Below, one piece after another: positions 18,590-26,626 of a stretch of 64,000 nt of DNA. The stretch lies in the NCBI RefSeq assembly GCF_001907195.1, contig NZ_LVWA01000005.1, forward strand, positions 248,001-312,000, given 5' to 3'. A model generated the notes under the pieces. That model saw only the letters and a program-made list of their open reading frames with translations. It did no database searches and was not told where the DNA came from. Source of the DNA: Pontibacter flavimaris (lineage in GTDB: Bacteria > Bacteroidota > Bacteroidia > Cytophagales > Hymenobacteraceae). Made by a program: the position numbers and the translations under genes. The stretch's first letter is position 1, and each line of letters begins with the position of its first letter.

Positions 18590-18703
18590 AACAGGAGGGC
18601 GAAAGGCAGCACGTGCTTACGCTGCAGGCAGCGTGCAGGGCTCGAACCTGCTCGTCCCAATGGACTAACCACGAAGTATCACGCACATACGGCACCTCCT
18701 GTT
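18590..18703 (-). ncRNA. Y RNA with reduced tRNA-like module, copy 1
   Basis: Outer stem ACAGGAGG (18695-18702) with CCTCCTGT (18591-18598). TGCCGTA and ACTTCG are on the 5' side and TTTCGCC on the 3' side. T-arm GCAGGTTCGAGCCCTGC (18635-18651), acceptor-like ACGCTG/CAGCGT with loop CCTG (18619-18634), and a shrunken D-arm (GCACGTGC). It begins about 6 bp after the ro60 stop codon, so it must be cut out of the ro60 transcript or have its own promoter inside ro60. Confidence 0.82.
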
Positions 18704-18708
18704 CTTGT

Positions 18709-20226
18709 TTATAGTTCCATTTCCTCGATGACTGCCAAGGCATCTCCGCCCTTCTCGATCGCCTCCAGTACATCGAACACCTTGTCGCTCCAGCCGGCGA
18801 TCAGGAACACATCGTCCCGCACCAGGTTGAGCGGCGAGCTGCCGTAGCCGGCCAGGTCGAAGAGGTATAGCCTGGCGTTAGGCGCAATGGCCTTGTACTT
18901 CTTCCACTCCTCGGTCAGGCTGTGGTTATAGCCGGTATTGTCCCAGAGCTGGCAGTCGGTAAAAAGCATCACCTTGTCGGCCTGCAACCGGCGGTTCGTC
19001 AGGTCGCGAATTACCAGGTAGCCGTTGGTGGAGTAGCCTACCTCGCCTTCGCGGCGGTAGAACTCCTGCACGTTGGACAGCACCTGGCGCTGCGGCAGGT
19101 TGATCACCTTCCAGCTGTCGCCGAACATACCTGTCACCACGTTTCGGCAGCGGTGCTGCAGGAGCATGCCCAGCATCAGCCCGATGTCGTAGCTGAGAAT
19201 CTTGCTGCGAGGCGAGACCGGGCGCTGCATGGAGCCCGACGCGTCGCAGGCCACCACCACGCGCACTTCCTCGCTGAAGCCCCGCATGTTTTGCACACTC
19301 ACCTGCACGGCCTGCTCCAGCGCCTCCAGCACCATGGCGGTATAGCCGGAGGTGAGGGGCAGCAGCTCGCGGTAAGCGGCCAGGAAGCGGAAGGGCAGCT
19401 GTTTGGCCTGCTGCACGGCGCGGGCATCGGAGAGGGTAGCGCATACCCGACGCATGTGCGCCGCCGATACCTCTGCCTGCAGGATGTTGCGCAGGTTGCG
19501 CAGCAGGGCCATGTAGCCCAGCCGGCCGCTGTCGATCAGCTCCTCCCACCTGGACCGCACCGCGGCGGCTTTGGCCCCGGCGTTCTCAATTGGTTGTTGG
19601 CCCAACTCTGAGAGCTCCGTCTCCCAGGTATAAGGTATAGCCAGCGTGTCGGCGGCGATTTTGTCGAAGAGCGCCCGCTGCGTGTCGTCTTTGGATTTGG
19701 GGTGCACCAGGAACAGGGCGTCGCGCAGCTTCACCTCGGTGGCCCGGTTATACTTGGTGAACTGGTACTCGTCGAAGCGGTTGAAGGCCACGGCCAGCCC
19801 TTTCTGCAGCTGCTTGGAGAGGCGGCCCAGCTTTTTCGTGCCGGTGCGCCCGTTGCTCAGGCTGTAGTAGGCCAGGAGCTCGGTGATCTCATCGGCGCGC
19901 TGCACCACGCGGGCCACCGTGCGGCTCACCAGGTCATCCCCGGCGTGCACTTTGGCCAGCTCCACCACCAGCACGAGCGGCACGCTGCGCAGGTGCATGT
20001 GGGTGCGGGCGTACACGGCCAGCTTCGCCACAAACACCGGATCGTTCTGCGCGATCAGCTCCCGGATGCGCTCCAGGCGCTGCTTACCGCTCTCGTAGAA
20101 GTTGTCGCTGAGCGAGGCCGTAACAACGGCTGCATACAGCTCGGTGGCTGGTCCTATCTTCCAGGCCAGCGCTCCTTCGTGGTTCGTGGTCTGGTGCTTT
20201 TTGCTTGTGAGAAAGTTGAACTTCAT
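18709..20226 (-). CDS. rsr: Ro60 / TROVE-domain RNA-binding protein (Rsr)
   Basis: The 505-residue protein begins MKFNFLTSKKHQTTNHEGALAW, typical of bacterial Ro orthologues. The N-terminal two-thirds is the HEAT-repeat TROVE ring (for example VRELIAQNDPVFVAKLAVYART, in part FVAKLAVYAR). The C-terminal third is a von Willebrand A-like domain with MIDAS motif VACDASGSM near residue 330. Ro60 binds Y RNAs on its outer surface and frayed 3' ends of misfolded RNA in its cavity, and in bacteria works with nucleases. It is the first gene of the Ro60-Y RNA-Hen1-Pnkp transcript and lies 40 bp downstream of the TGCGCA box. Confidence 0.95.
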   Translation of the reverse strand: MKFNFLTSKKHQTTNHEGALAWKIGPATELYAAVVTASLSDNFYESGKQRLERIRELIAQNDPVFVAKLAVYARTHMHLRSVPLVLVVELAKVHAGDDLVSRTVARVVQRADEITELLAYYSLSNGRTGTKKLGRLSKQLQKGLAVAFNRFDEYQFTKYNRATEVKLRDALFLVHPKSKDDTQRALFDKIAADTLAIPYTWETELSELGQQPIENAGAKAAAVRSRWEELIDSGRLGYMALLRNLRNILQAEVSAAHMRRVCATLSDARAVQQAKQLPFRFLAAYRELLPLTSGYTAMVLEALEQAVQVSVQNMRGFSEEVRVVVACDASGSMQRPVSPRSKILSYDIGLMLGMLLQHRCRNVVTGMFGDSWKVINLPQRQVLSNVQEFYRREGEVGYSTNGYLVIRDLTNRRLQADKVMLFTDCQLWDNTGYNHSLTEEWKKYKAIAPNARLYLFDLAGYGSSPLNLVRDDVFLIAGWSDKVFDVLEAIEKGGDALAVIEEMEL

Positions 20227-20265
20227 GGCCTTTTGCTTTAATGATAGACCAAAGTTCAGGGGCTA

Positions 20266-20286
20266 GTGCGCAGTCTTTTTGCGCAG
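20266..20286 (-). promoter_or_regulatory. Conserved 21-bp TGCGCA-pair box upstream of ro60
   Basis: On the minus strand two palindromic TGCGCA half-units lie 13 bp apart (start to start), with an A-run between (CTGCGCAAAAA then ACTGCGCA). The box ends 40 bp before the ro60 ATG, and a -7-like GAACTTTG follows. The box upstream of the first RlaP gene matches at 19 of 21 positions with nearly the same spacing. It is likely the operator for a shared regulator. Confidence 0.75.
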
Positions 20287-20468
20287 GAGGGGGAATCGCT
20301 GAAATTATTTATAACAAAATTCAAAAATAATTCTGCCATACATTTCCCAATTTTTTAATAATGCAAAGGCTAGTACTTTTAAAAGCAAAAAATAGTGTGG
20401 CTTAATATATAATTCAACTATATTGTGTTGCTTTAATTATATTGATTTTACGATTAATTCTTCAGGTG

Positions 20469-22328
20469 ATGAATATTTATGATATAAGTATTGAAAATTT
20501 CAGGGGCATTAGAAGCGTTGATAAAATCAAGTGCGGAAGGCTTAACACTATTGTTGGTAAAAATGACTCTGGAAAGTCTTGTTTAATAAAGGCTTTAGAT
20601 GCGTTTTTTAATAAGAAATTTTTAAAGGAGGATTTCAACCTATACAAGGCTGAAACCGAAAACACATCTATAACAATAAGATTTACTCCTTCTGTCGAAC
20701 TTCATCCACTACTGTTAGACGAAGAAGGAAAATTTTCTGTCACCAAAAAGTTTTCATTCAATAAATCCGGCAAATTAGATATAGAAGTACTTTATACCTG
20801 TCATGATATTAATCATGAAAAGATTGGTAATTGCTTCGGCCTAAAAGAAGACGCTTTAAATAGCTTCCTTGGTACTGAATTAAAAGTTGAATTTAAAAAG
20901 TCAGGAAGAACGATAACAAACTTTTCTAAAATACAACAAATTTTCGAGTTGACTGAAAGTTTCGGCAGGATTGAAAAAACTCATACTGCTGATTTATTAT
21001 TTAAAAATATAGAAGCAATTTATCCAGAATTCAAATTTCCAACCTTCTCAATTTTTGACGCGGAATTCAATTTAGATATCAATCATACTGATTTTCAAAA
21101 ACAGTTTAAAACTTTAGTAAATAATTCTTTAGAAAGAAATAAGGAATTAACCAGTAAAATAGAACACGAGGTAGCTACAGACTTATCTAATGAGTTTAGA
21201 CAGATTAGGGGATTTATGCAAAAAAATGTACCTGATTTAGAGAGTATAAATCCAACTGTGAATTGTAGTTGGAATAGTTTAGTGAAATTTGATTTAAGTT
21301 TAAAATTTCAAAACGAGGAAAAAAGTATACCTCTATCGCATAAAAGAACGGGTTTTAAACGATTGTTGATGGTAGCATATTTCGAATATCTGGCTTCAAA
21401 GACTGCTGATGATAACCAAATATTTGCCGTTGAAGAACCCGAAACATATTTGCATCCATCCCTGCAAGGCGATTTACTAAAGTCAATATTAACTATTTCT
21501 AACTCATCTCAATTCTTTATTACAACACATTCACCAATTTTTGCAGGAGCAACAAGTAGTAGCAATATTATTATAGTGAAGAAAGATAATTTTACTACAA
21601 ATTTTTTTAAATATCATGATGAGGATTCAACTATTAAAAGTGTGATAAATGAATTAGGAGTACGTCCAGATTATAATCTACTTAAAAGTGCAAAATTTTT
21701 AATTTTTGTAGAAGGGTATTCCGATATACATTTTTTACAATCATATGCTAAAACGGTTTTAGGTAAAGATTTAGAAGTAGATAATATAATTTGTGTGATT
21801 GGAGGAGGTTCTGCCTTATCAAACTATACTGATTTAGATCTCTTTAAAAAACTAAGCAATGGTCAATCTGACAAATATGCTGTATTTATAGATGGTGATA
21901 ATGGTGATGTTTCTAAATCAAAGGCCAATCAAAAAATTAAACATCACTGTGAAAACGATGGAGCTATTTTCTTTCAACTTTCAAGAAGGGATATAGAGAA
22001 TTATTGTCATCCTGAAAGAATAAAAGCAGTTTATATTGATGAAATATATAGTAAAGAAGGTGATTTGTCTAGAAATCCTATAATACAACAGTACTCTTCA
22101 TCATCCATTGAGTTCTCAAGTGATGAAGTAGAAGTTGATAAATATTTAGATAGTTTAGGATTCAAATCTTTCAAAGATGGCAATAATGTAAAAGTATTCA
22201 AATCTATGACAAAAGAACAATGGGAAAATATGGACGATAGGGGTGAATTATCAAATTTTCTAGCAGCTGTTTATGAAAGATTAGACCAACAATTATTGAC
22301 CGCTCTAACAGATTTCCAATCCAACTAA
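20469..22328 (+). CDS. OLD-family ATPase/TOPRIM nuclease
   Basis: I chose ATG at 20469 (MNIYDISIENFRGIRS) since the family starts here; it gives 619 residues. Walker A is VGKNDSGKSCL near residue 32. The ABC-type Walker B region is FAVEEPETYLHPS, followed by the H-loop ITTHSPIFAG. The C-terminal TOPRIM domain shows LIFVEGYSDIHFL and VFIDGDNGD. OLD proteins are ATP-dependent nucleases; relatives act in phage defence (for example GajA of Gabija). The next gene starts 39 bp on, so it may be part of the retron operon. No UvrD-like GajB partner is present. Confidence 0.88.
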   Translation: MNIYDISIENFRGIRSVDKIKCGRLNTIVGKNDSGKSCLIKALDAFFNKKFLKEDFNLYKAETENTSITIRFTPSVELHPLLLDEEGKFSVTKKFSFNKSGKLDIEVLYTCHDINHEKIGNCFGLKEDALNSFLGTELKVEFKKSGRTITNFSKIQQIFELTESFGRIEKTHTADLLFKNIEAIYPEFKFPTFSIFDAEFNLDINHTDFQKQFKTLVNNSLERNKELTSKIEHEVATDLSNEFRQIRGFMQKNVPDLESINPTVNCSWNSLVKFDLSLKFQNEEKSIPLSHKRTGFKRLLMVAYFEYLASKTADDNQIFAVEEPETYLHPSLQGDLLKSILTISNSSQFFITTHSPIFAGATSSSNIIIVKKDNFTTNFFKYHDEDSTIKSVINELGVRPDYNLLKSAKFLIFVEGYSDIHFLQSYAKTVLGKDLEVDNIICVIGGGSALSNYTDLDLFKKLSNGQSDKYAVFIDGDNGDVSKSKANQKIKHHCENDGAIFFQLSRRDIENYCHPERIKAVYIDEIYSKEGDLSRNPIIQQYSSSSIEFSSDEVEVDKYLDSLGFKSFKDGNNVKVFKSMTKEQWENMDDRGELSNFLAAVYERLDQQLLTALTDFQSN

Positions 22329-22367
22329 TGACTTGGGTAAATCTTTAATTTAAATATTTTCTTAAGT

Positions 22368-23255
22368 ATGATTGATGAAAAGAGTATAGTTAAAAATACC
22401 TATGATTTGATTTACAAGAAAGATGTTGATTATTCACTTAATATTTTTCTTTGTGGGGCTGATACTAATAAGACAAAGTCAATCAGGAATCTACTTAACA
22501 TCGAGTTTCAGAAAGATGCAAAGTTTAATACAGTTTTTCCTGAATTTGTTTTTGCTAGCTTGTTTAAGAAGAAAAAAAATAATCTTTTTGAATTAGAAGA
22601 TGATTTAGCAAAAAACGTTGATGTGATCGTATTGCCATTGGAGGGACCTGGAACACTCTGTGAATTAGGTGCTTTTACAATGAATGAGGAATTACTGCCT
22701 AAAATAATTGCAATCAATGATCGGAAATATGATAAGAAGAAAAGCTTTATAAATCTTGGGCCAGTTGATTTAATAAGAAAACAGAATTCTAAAAACTATA
22801 TACTTTTTGAAAAAGGCAAAGAGGAGCTCATACTAGATGAAGTAATAGATAGGGTCAGAAATCAACGATATGAAAAAAAATCTACTTATAATTTAGATAA
22901 TTTCTTCAATCTTTCAAGGTTCATATTATATCTGATTGCTCTCTTTCAGCCAATTACAATAGGAAAGCTAAAGAGCTTGCTTAGTCTAGTCGAAACAGAT
23001 AAAGTTAAATCCAAACATATCGAGACAGCGTTGCAAATTTTAATTCAGAAAAATAGGATCATTTCAGAATACAAAATAGATCACGAGTTAGATTTTTATT
23101 TTTTAAGTAGAGCTGGTCATATTTATTTTTATGAGGAGTTGATTGAAAAGCTAAATATTAAGAAGAATTTTTCTTTAATTCGTGGTGAAGTAATAAATTC
23201 TATATATAAGAAAAAGAAAAAGAATATGAGTAGGGACAAATCACTTTTAGTATAA
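22368..23255 (+). CDS. Type II-A retron effector (nucleoside deoxyribosyltransferase-like + wHTH)
   Basis: The 295-residue protein matches the layout of the retron Ec86 (Eco1) effector: IFLCGAD, then VDVIVLPLEGPGTLCELGAF (glycosidase-like core with the catalytic-type E in CELGAF), SFINLGPVDLIRKQNSK, and a C-terminal winged-helix part (ITIGKLKSLLSLVE). In Ec86 the effector is an N-glycosidase-type toxin held by the RT-msDNA complex until phage interference frees it. Its last codons overlap the presumed start of the retron RNA, as in Eco1. Confidence 0.88.
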   Translation: MIDEKSIVKNTYDLIYKKDVDYSLNIFLCGADTNKTKSIRNLLNIEFQKDAKFNTVFPEFVFASLFKKKKNNLFELEDDLAKNVDVIVLPLEGPGTLCELGAFTMNEELLPKIIAINDRKYDKKKSFINLGPVDLIRKQNSKNYILFEKGKEELILDEVIDRVRNQRYEKKSTYNLDNFFNLSRFILYLIALFQPITIGKLKSLLSLVETDKVKSKHIETALQILIQKNRIISEYKIDHELDFYFLSRAGHIYFYEELIEKLNIKKNFSLIRGEVINSIYKKKKKNMSRDKSLLV

Positions 23256-23380
23256 GGCTACCTTCTAATGTCCGTCGTTTCGATAGGCTGGTTTAAGCTA
23301 TCATTTATTAGAAACAATTAACATTCATATCACTCGGATTTCCTCCTAATATGAATGTCACTTGTTTCAAAGTAAAAGTA
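23243..23380 (+). ncRNA. Retron msr-msd non-coding RNA
   Basis: The stretch between effector and RT holds the expected parts. Candidate a1 ACTTTTA (23243-23249) lies inside the last effector codons and pairs with a2 TAAAAGT (23373-23379). A G follows a1 at 23250, where Eco1 has its branching guanosine. A small msr hairpin is GATAGGCT/AGCTATC (23282-23302). A long msd hairpin uses GAAACAA and ACATTCATAT (23311-23330) paired with ATATGAATGT and TTGTTTC (23349-23368). Exact ends are uncertain. Confidence 0.8.
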
Positions 23381-23406
23381 ACCCCTACTCTATTCTTCTT
23401 TCTGAT

Positions 23407-24294
23407 ATGGTAACTTTTGATGATTTTGCTTTTGAAATAGGTTACAACAAACAAATATTAGATAATTATATAACTTTTGCTGATACCTTTTATAACACCT
23501 TTTATATTGCTAAGAAAGCTAAGAAAAAGAAACGGATTATTGACTCCCCATCTAAAGAGCTAAAAGCAGTTCAAAGGTGGTTGTTAAAAAATTATTTTAA
23601 TGAAATACCAGTCAGTAATAGTGCAAACGGATTTATTATTGGACGTGGAATCAAGCGAAATGCTAAGTTTCATTTAAAGAAAGAATATCTACTTACAGTA
23701 GATATAAAGGATTTCTTTACTTCTATATCGCAAAAACAAGTCTTTTTGACATTAAATAAAACTTTTCCCGATAAGGATTTGGCTTTAAAACTTGCTAAAG
23801 TTTGCACCTTTAACCGAAGATTACCGCAAGGTGCACCTACTTCGCCTGCTCTCTCTAATCTAGTATTTCATGAAGTTGATGATAAAATCATAAATTTCTG
23901 TAAAACAAAATCAATTACTTACTCAAGATATGCAGATGACCTAGTTTTTTCATCTGATTCCAAACCTGGTTTAGTGGAAATTTTGCCATTTCTTCATTCT
24001 ACTTTACCCAATCATGGATTTAAGATTAATAATTCCAAAACCAAATTTTTCTCTGGTAAGGGAAGAATGGCAGTAACTGGTATTAATATCAATGAAGGTA
24101 AGTTAACTGTAAGCAAAGAAATCAAAAGGCTTCTTCGAAGTCAGCTTTATAATATTATTATAAAAGAAGATAAAGCAACTAATGTTAATCAAGCATTAGG
24201 TTACTTATCTTTTATTAAAGATATAGAGCCAGATTATCACAAAAAAATTTTAGAATATATTGATGCTCTTAAAGTAAAAAGAGATAATTACTGA
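23407..24294 (+). CDS. ret: Retron reverse transcriptase (type II-A)
   Basis: I place the start at ATG 23407 (MVTFDDFAFEIGYN); an upstream TTG at 23362 would lie in the msd hairpin. The product has 295 residues. Retron signatures are present: NAKFHLKKEYLLTVDIKDFF (the NAxxH region X motif), LPQGAPTSPALSNL, the active-site YADD in SRYADDLVF, and the VTG region Y motif in MAVTGININ. The RT copies the msd from the adjacent RNA, primed at the branch G. It is the last gene of the island; no clear terminator follows before the repeat at 24346. Confidence 0.93.
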   Translation: MVTFDDFAFEIGYNKQILDNYITFADTFYNTFYIAKKAKKKKRIIDSPSKELKAVQRWLLKNYFNEIPVSNSANGFIIGRGIKRNAKFHLKKEYLLTVDIKDFFTSISQKQVFLTLNKTFPDKDLALKLAKVCTFNRRLPQGAPTSPALSNLVFHEVDDKIINFCKTKSITYSRYADDLVFSSDSKPGLVEILPFLHSTLPNHGFKINNSKTKFFSGKGRMAVTGININEGKLTVSKEIKRLLRSQLYNIIIKEDKATNVNQALGYLSFIKDIEPDYHKKILEYIDALKVKRDNY

Positions 24295-24345
24295 TTATCT
24301 TAATTAGGTCGTTATTTTAAAACATTGGCTCAGTCATATATCAAG

Positions 24346-24366
24346 GTGCGTAGCCTTTTTGCGCAG
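24346..24366 (-). repeat. Second copy of the 21-bp box at island right edge
   Basis: It matches the ro60 box at 19 of 21 positions in the same orientation and ends directly against the stop codon of the second RlaP gene. One TGCGCA is degraded to TACGCA. Without the island this site and 20266-20286 would be one. It is probably the duplication made on insertion, and not an active operator since no gene starts after it on this strand. Confidence 0.7.
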
Positions 24367-25431
24367 TTAAACTTTTTTATAGAAGCTTTTTAGCACGCCC
24401 ACTAGTAACTTATTCAACCTCTCCGTATCCGGCTCTTCCGGCAGATCCGACGCCTCATACAACTCATCCATTCTGGCGATCCGTTCCTCGGCTATCGCCA
24501 GTAGCTCGGCATACTCAAAAGCGCCGGCCTTGATCTGGAGCAGGAACTCGCGGTTGGGGCGGCGCACGACGATCTGCTTTTGCGTGGCGATCTCCTCGGC
24601 CATATCGAGCAGGCGGAAGGTGTGCATCAGGTTCTTGGCGTCGTAGTTCTTGCCATGCGAGAGCGTGTTTTCGTAGCGGGCCTGGTTACGCTTCTCTACC
24701 CATTCCCAATACCCCTTGTATTCTTTGCAGTAGGTGGAGTAGGCATTCTTGTTAAAGCTCATCACGGCCAGCGGCTGCAGCCCTTTGGGTATAGAGCTTA
24801 GCGACACATCGTTTGCCTGCTCACGTTGCACTATGCCTTTGAGCCGGGTATTAGGCTCGTGGAAAAGTGCGTACAAGAACGGCATGTGCGGGATGCGGGC
24901 CAGACCGCAATCCTCCTGCCGTAGGCCCTGCTGCTCGAGGAACTCCTGCACCTGTACCGAGCCCTGTCCCTGCGCCACATAGCAGAAGTCCAGCACCGAA
25001 CGCCGTTCCGGCTCCACCGGGTTCACGATCTTCTTCTTCAGCCCCCGTGCCTTCTTTACCTGCGTGAGGGCATAGCCAGCGAAGGTGGTCTTGCACAGCT
25101 TCGAGAGAAAGTCTTCGGCCCAGAACCTGTCGTAGAGCGGGTGCTTGTAGCGGATGCAGTCTTCGGGCATGGCCAGCAGCTCGAGCGTATTCGGGTTGTT
25201 TTTGGAGAGCAACTCCACGAAGCGCCGCAGCTCATAGTACACGATGTCGCTCGTCTCGTTACTCAGTTGCTCCACATAGTTAAGGCCAAAATAGTCCTCC
25301 TCCGGCAGTACGAACACGCCTCGGATGTCAGTATCGGAAGTAGGGGTGCTCAGGCCGTAAGCCCTGCTGCCGCTGATGCACTCAAACAGCAGTAGGTTCT
25401 TTTGCTTCAGATCGTCTATAGTTAGTGCCAT
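24367..25431 (-). CDS. RlaP-type nucleotidyltransferase, second copy
   Basis: The 354-residue protein has the DNA polymerase beta-superfamily core FECISGSRAYGLSTPTSDTDIRG (GS motif then D-x-D near residues 20-36). It fits PF10127, the RNA-repair-associated polymerase-beta family (RlaP). Such enzymes add or transfer nucleotides and co-occur with RNA ligases. Its ATG lies 10 bp inside the preceding RlaP gene, so the two are coupled. Before the retron island entered it would have been followed by ro60. Confidence 0.88.
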   Translation of the reverse strand: MALTIDDLKQKNLLLFECISGSRAYGLSTPTSDTDIRGVFVLPEEDYFGLNYVEQLSNETSDIVYYELRRFVELLSKNNPNTLELLAMPEDCIRYKHPLYDRFWAEDFLSKLCKTTFAGYALTQVKKARGLKKKIVNPVEPERRSVLDFCYVAQGQGSVQVQEFLEQQGLRQEDCGLARIPHMPFLYALFHEPNTRLKGIVQREQANDVSLSSIPKGLQPLAVMSFNKNAYSTYCKEYKGYWEWVEKRNQARYENTLSHGKNYDAKNLMHTFRLLDMAEEIATQKQIVVRRPNREFLLQIKAGAFEYAELLAIAEERIARMDELYEASDLPEEPDTERLNKLLVGVLKSFYKKV

Positions 25432-26183
25432 GTGGATGCTATCGTTTTTCTGAATAATTCGTTCAGCGGCTCCGTCTCACCCTGGTGTTTTTCTAAGTCG
25501 TTTGCCCGGTTGTCGCAGTAGTGGAGAATGCCTTTCAGGTATAGCTCCAACTCGGTTTCCTTTGGGTGCCGGTAGGACTCATCTACCTGCGCCTTCAGCA
25601 CGAGCAGCTCTTCTGTTTTGTCGCGCATGCGCTGGTCTTTTACCAGGGGCAGCAGCTCCCTGAACTGCAGCGGCGGTACACCTTGCTGCTCCACGATCCA
25701 AAGGCTGCAGAGGGCAGTGCGCAGCAGGTAAAAATAGCTTTTCAGCTTCACCTGGTCTTCTGCCTCGCAGGCTGTGTAGTAGTTGTGGGCCATGCTCAGG
25801 TAGTGGTGCAGCCCGGCGCGGCAGGAGAAATAAGCCGGCGCCAGCGCCAGCAGCCGTTCCCTGAAGTCCGTCTGCTGCCGGTATAGGATCGGCGAAGCGA
25901 GACGCTCGAACATGGCCGCGTTGGTTTTGCGAAGAAGGCGCAGGCTCTTGCGGATGTCCCAGCCTACCAGGTCCAGGTCGCTGCTCAGGTACTCGATGGT
26001 ATCACGCGGCTCGTCTATCGAAAGGTACCAGTGGCAGGTATGGCGGTAGATGAAGCGCACGTCGTAGTCGCTGTCGGGAGAGGGGAAACCCCAGGCCCGG
26101 CTGCCCGTCTCGGAGGCAAAGAGGATCTGTACCCCGTACTGTTTCTCTATCTCGCTTAGCTTTTGCTGTATCAGTTCCTGCAT
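25422..26183 (-). CDS. RlaP-type nucleotidyltransferase, first copy
   Basis: The 253-residue protein carries the same core, FASETGSRAWGFPSPDSDYDVRFIYRH, with the GS and D-x-D motifs at about residues 25-42. It is shorter than its downstream neighbour and lacks part of the C-terminal helices. It leads the RNA-repair locus: a TGCGCA box and TACCTTTG -7 box lie upstream. Two paralogues in tandem suggest different substrates or a heteromer, which is inference. Confidence 0.88.
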   Translation of the reverse strand: MQELIQQKLSEIEKQYGVQILFASETGSRAWGFPSPDSDYDVRFIYRHTCHWYLSIDEPRDTIEYLSSDLDLVGWDIRKSLRLLRKTNAAMFERLASPILYRQQTDFRERLLALAPAYFSCRAGLHHYLSMAHNYYTACEAEDQVKLKSYFYLLRTALCSLWIVEQQGVPPLQFRELLPLVKDQRMRDKTEELLVLKAQVDESYRHPKETELELYLKGILHYCDNRANDLEKHQGETEPLNELFRKTIASTWH

Positions 26184-26260
26184 GACCTTTGTTGGTTAAT
26201 GCATCAAAGGTAGAGGGGCACTGCGCAGTGTTTTTGCGCAGGAGAAATTATTTTCTGTTA
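26184..26260 (-). promoter_or_regulatory. RlaP promoter with 21-bp TGCGCA box (26221-26241)
   Basis: On the minus strand CTGCGCAAAAA and CACTGCGCAG at 26221-26241 match the ro60 box (19 of 21). TACCTTTG, a good match to the Bacteroidota -7 consensus TAnnTTTG, follows about 12 bp later, and the ATG lies 38 bp after the box. The box would overlap the -33 region, so a repressor or activator here could control polymerase binding. Confidence 0.72.
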
Positions 26261-26426
26261 TTTCGTCAGGAGGAGGATAAAAAGGCCCAGTCCTGGATGT
26301 GACGTATATCTGGACGGCTTAACTGCTTTTTACACAGGCAAGTGCAACCCTTTGCTGCCGTCTTGGGTCATAAGTATAAATTGCCTCTAAAGGCCTTGCT
26401 TGCTTTCACCTTAAAACCTTTGTCAG

Positions 26427-26594
26427 ATGAAACTGCCTAAAACACTACTGAGCGCGATCGTAGTCGGTATCGCTGTCCAGACAAGCGCTTGCCAGAAAGA
26501 TGACTTGCCTAAGCCTACCGCTGAGAATGGAGGAAAGGACGGCAAGGAAGTTATCAAGAACCCTGCTAACTGCCCGGCCTGTGGTATGGGGTAA
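26427..26594 (+). CDS. 55-aa lipoprotein-like peptide ending CPACGMG, probable MNIO substrate
   Basis: This ORF starts at ATG 26427 and encodes 55 residues: MKLPKTLLSAIVVGIAVQ, a lipobox-like TSAC, then a Lys/Glu-rich stretch and the C-terminal core NPANCPACGMG before TAA. Only 32 bp separate it from the MNIO (DUF692) gene. MNIO enzymes modify cysteines in small ribosomal peptides, and a conserved C-terminal Cys core next to an MNIO gene is the usual sign of a precursor. The N-terminal signal suggests export and perhaps lipidation. It is a candidate RiPP precursor, possibly metal-related. Confidence 0.78.
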   Translation: MKLPKTLLSAIVVGIAVQTSACQKDDLPKPTAENGGKDGKEVIKNPANCPACGMG

Positions 26595-26626
26595 AAGCCT
26601 ATGCGGTTCATTTTTACAGTAGAAGC

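Larger units (their letters stand above)
20287..24345 (+). mobile_element. AT-rich OLD + type II-A retron island inserted into RNA-repair operon
   Basis: The stretch is markedly AT-rich against GC-rich neighbours, is coded on the opposite strand, and is bounded by two direct 21-bp copies of the TGCGCA box (20266-20286 and 24346-24366, 19 of 21 identical). Removing it with one copy leaves RlaP followed directly by the ro60 promoter. No transposase or integrase lies inside. This looks like a defence cassette that entered by recombination or a long target duplication. Confidence 0.6.

Noticed and set aside
18071-18703. Suppressor tRNA explaining the in-frame TAG codons
   Set aside because: The tRNA-like units have no anticodon, and no other tRNA with CTA anticodon is in the window.
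20469-22328. Gabija GajA
   Set aside because: ATPase/TOPRIM layout fits OLD proteins generally, but no GajB helicase follows; the neighbours are retron genes.
23362-23406. RT start at TTG 23362
   Set aside because: It lies in the msd hairpin; ATG 23407 gives a normal retron RT N-terminus.
26423-26611. Minus-strand 62-aa ORF
   Set aside because: It is the complement of the CPACGMG peptide gene, which has signal peptide and context.
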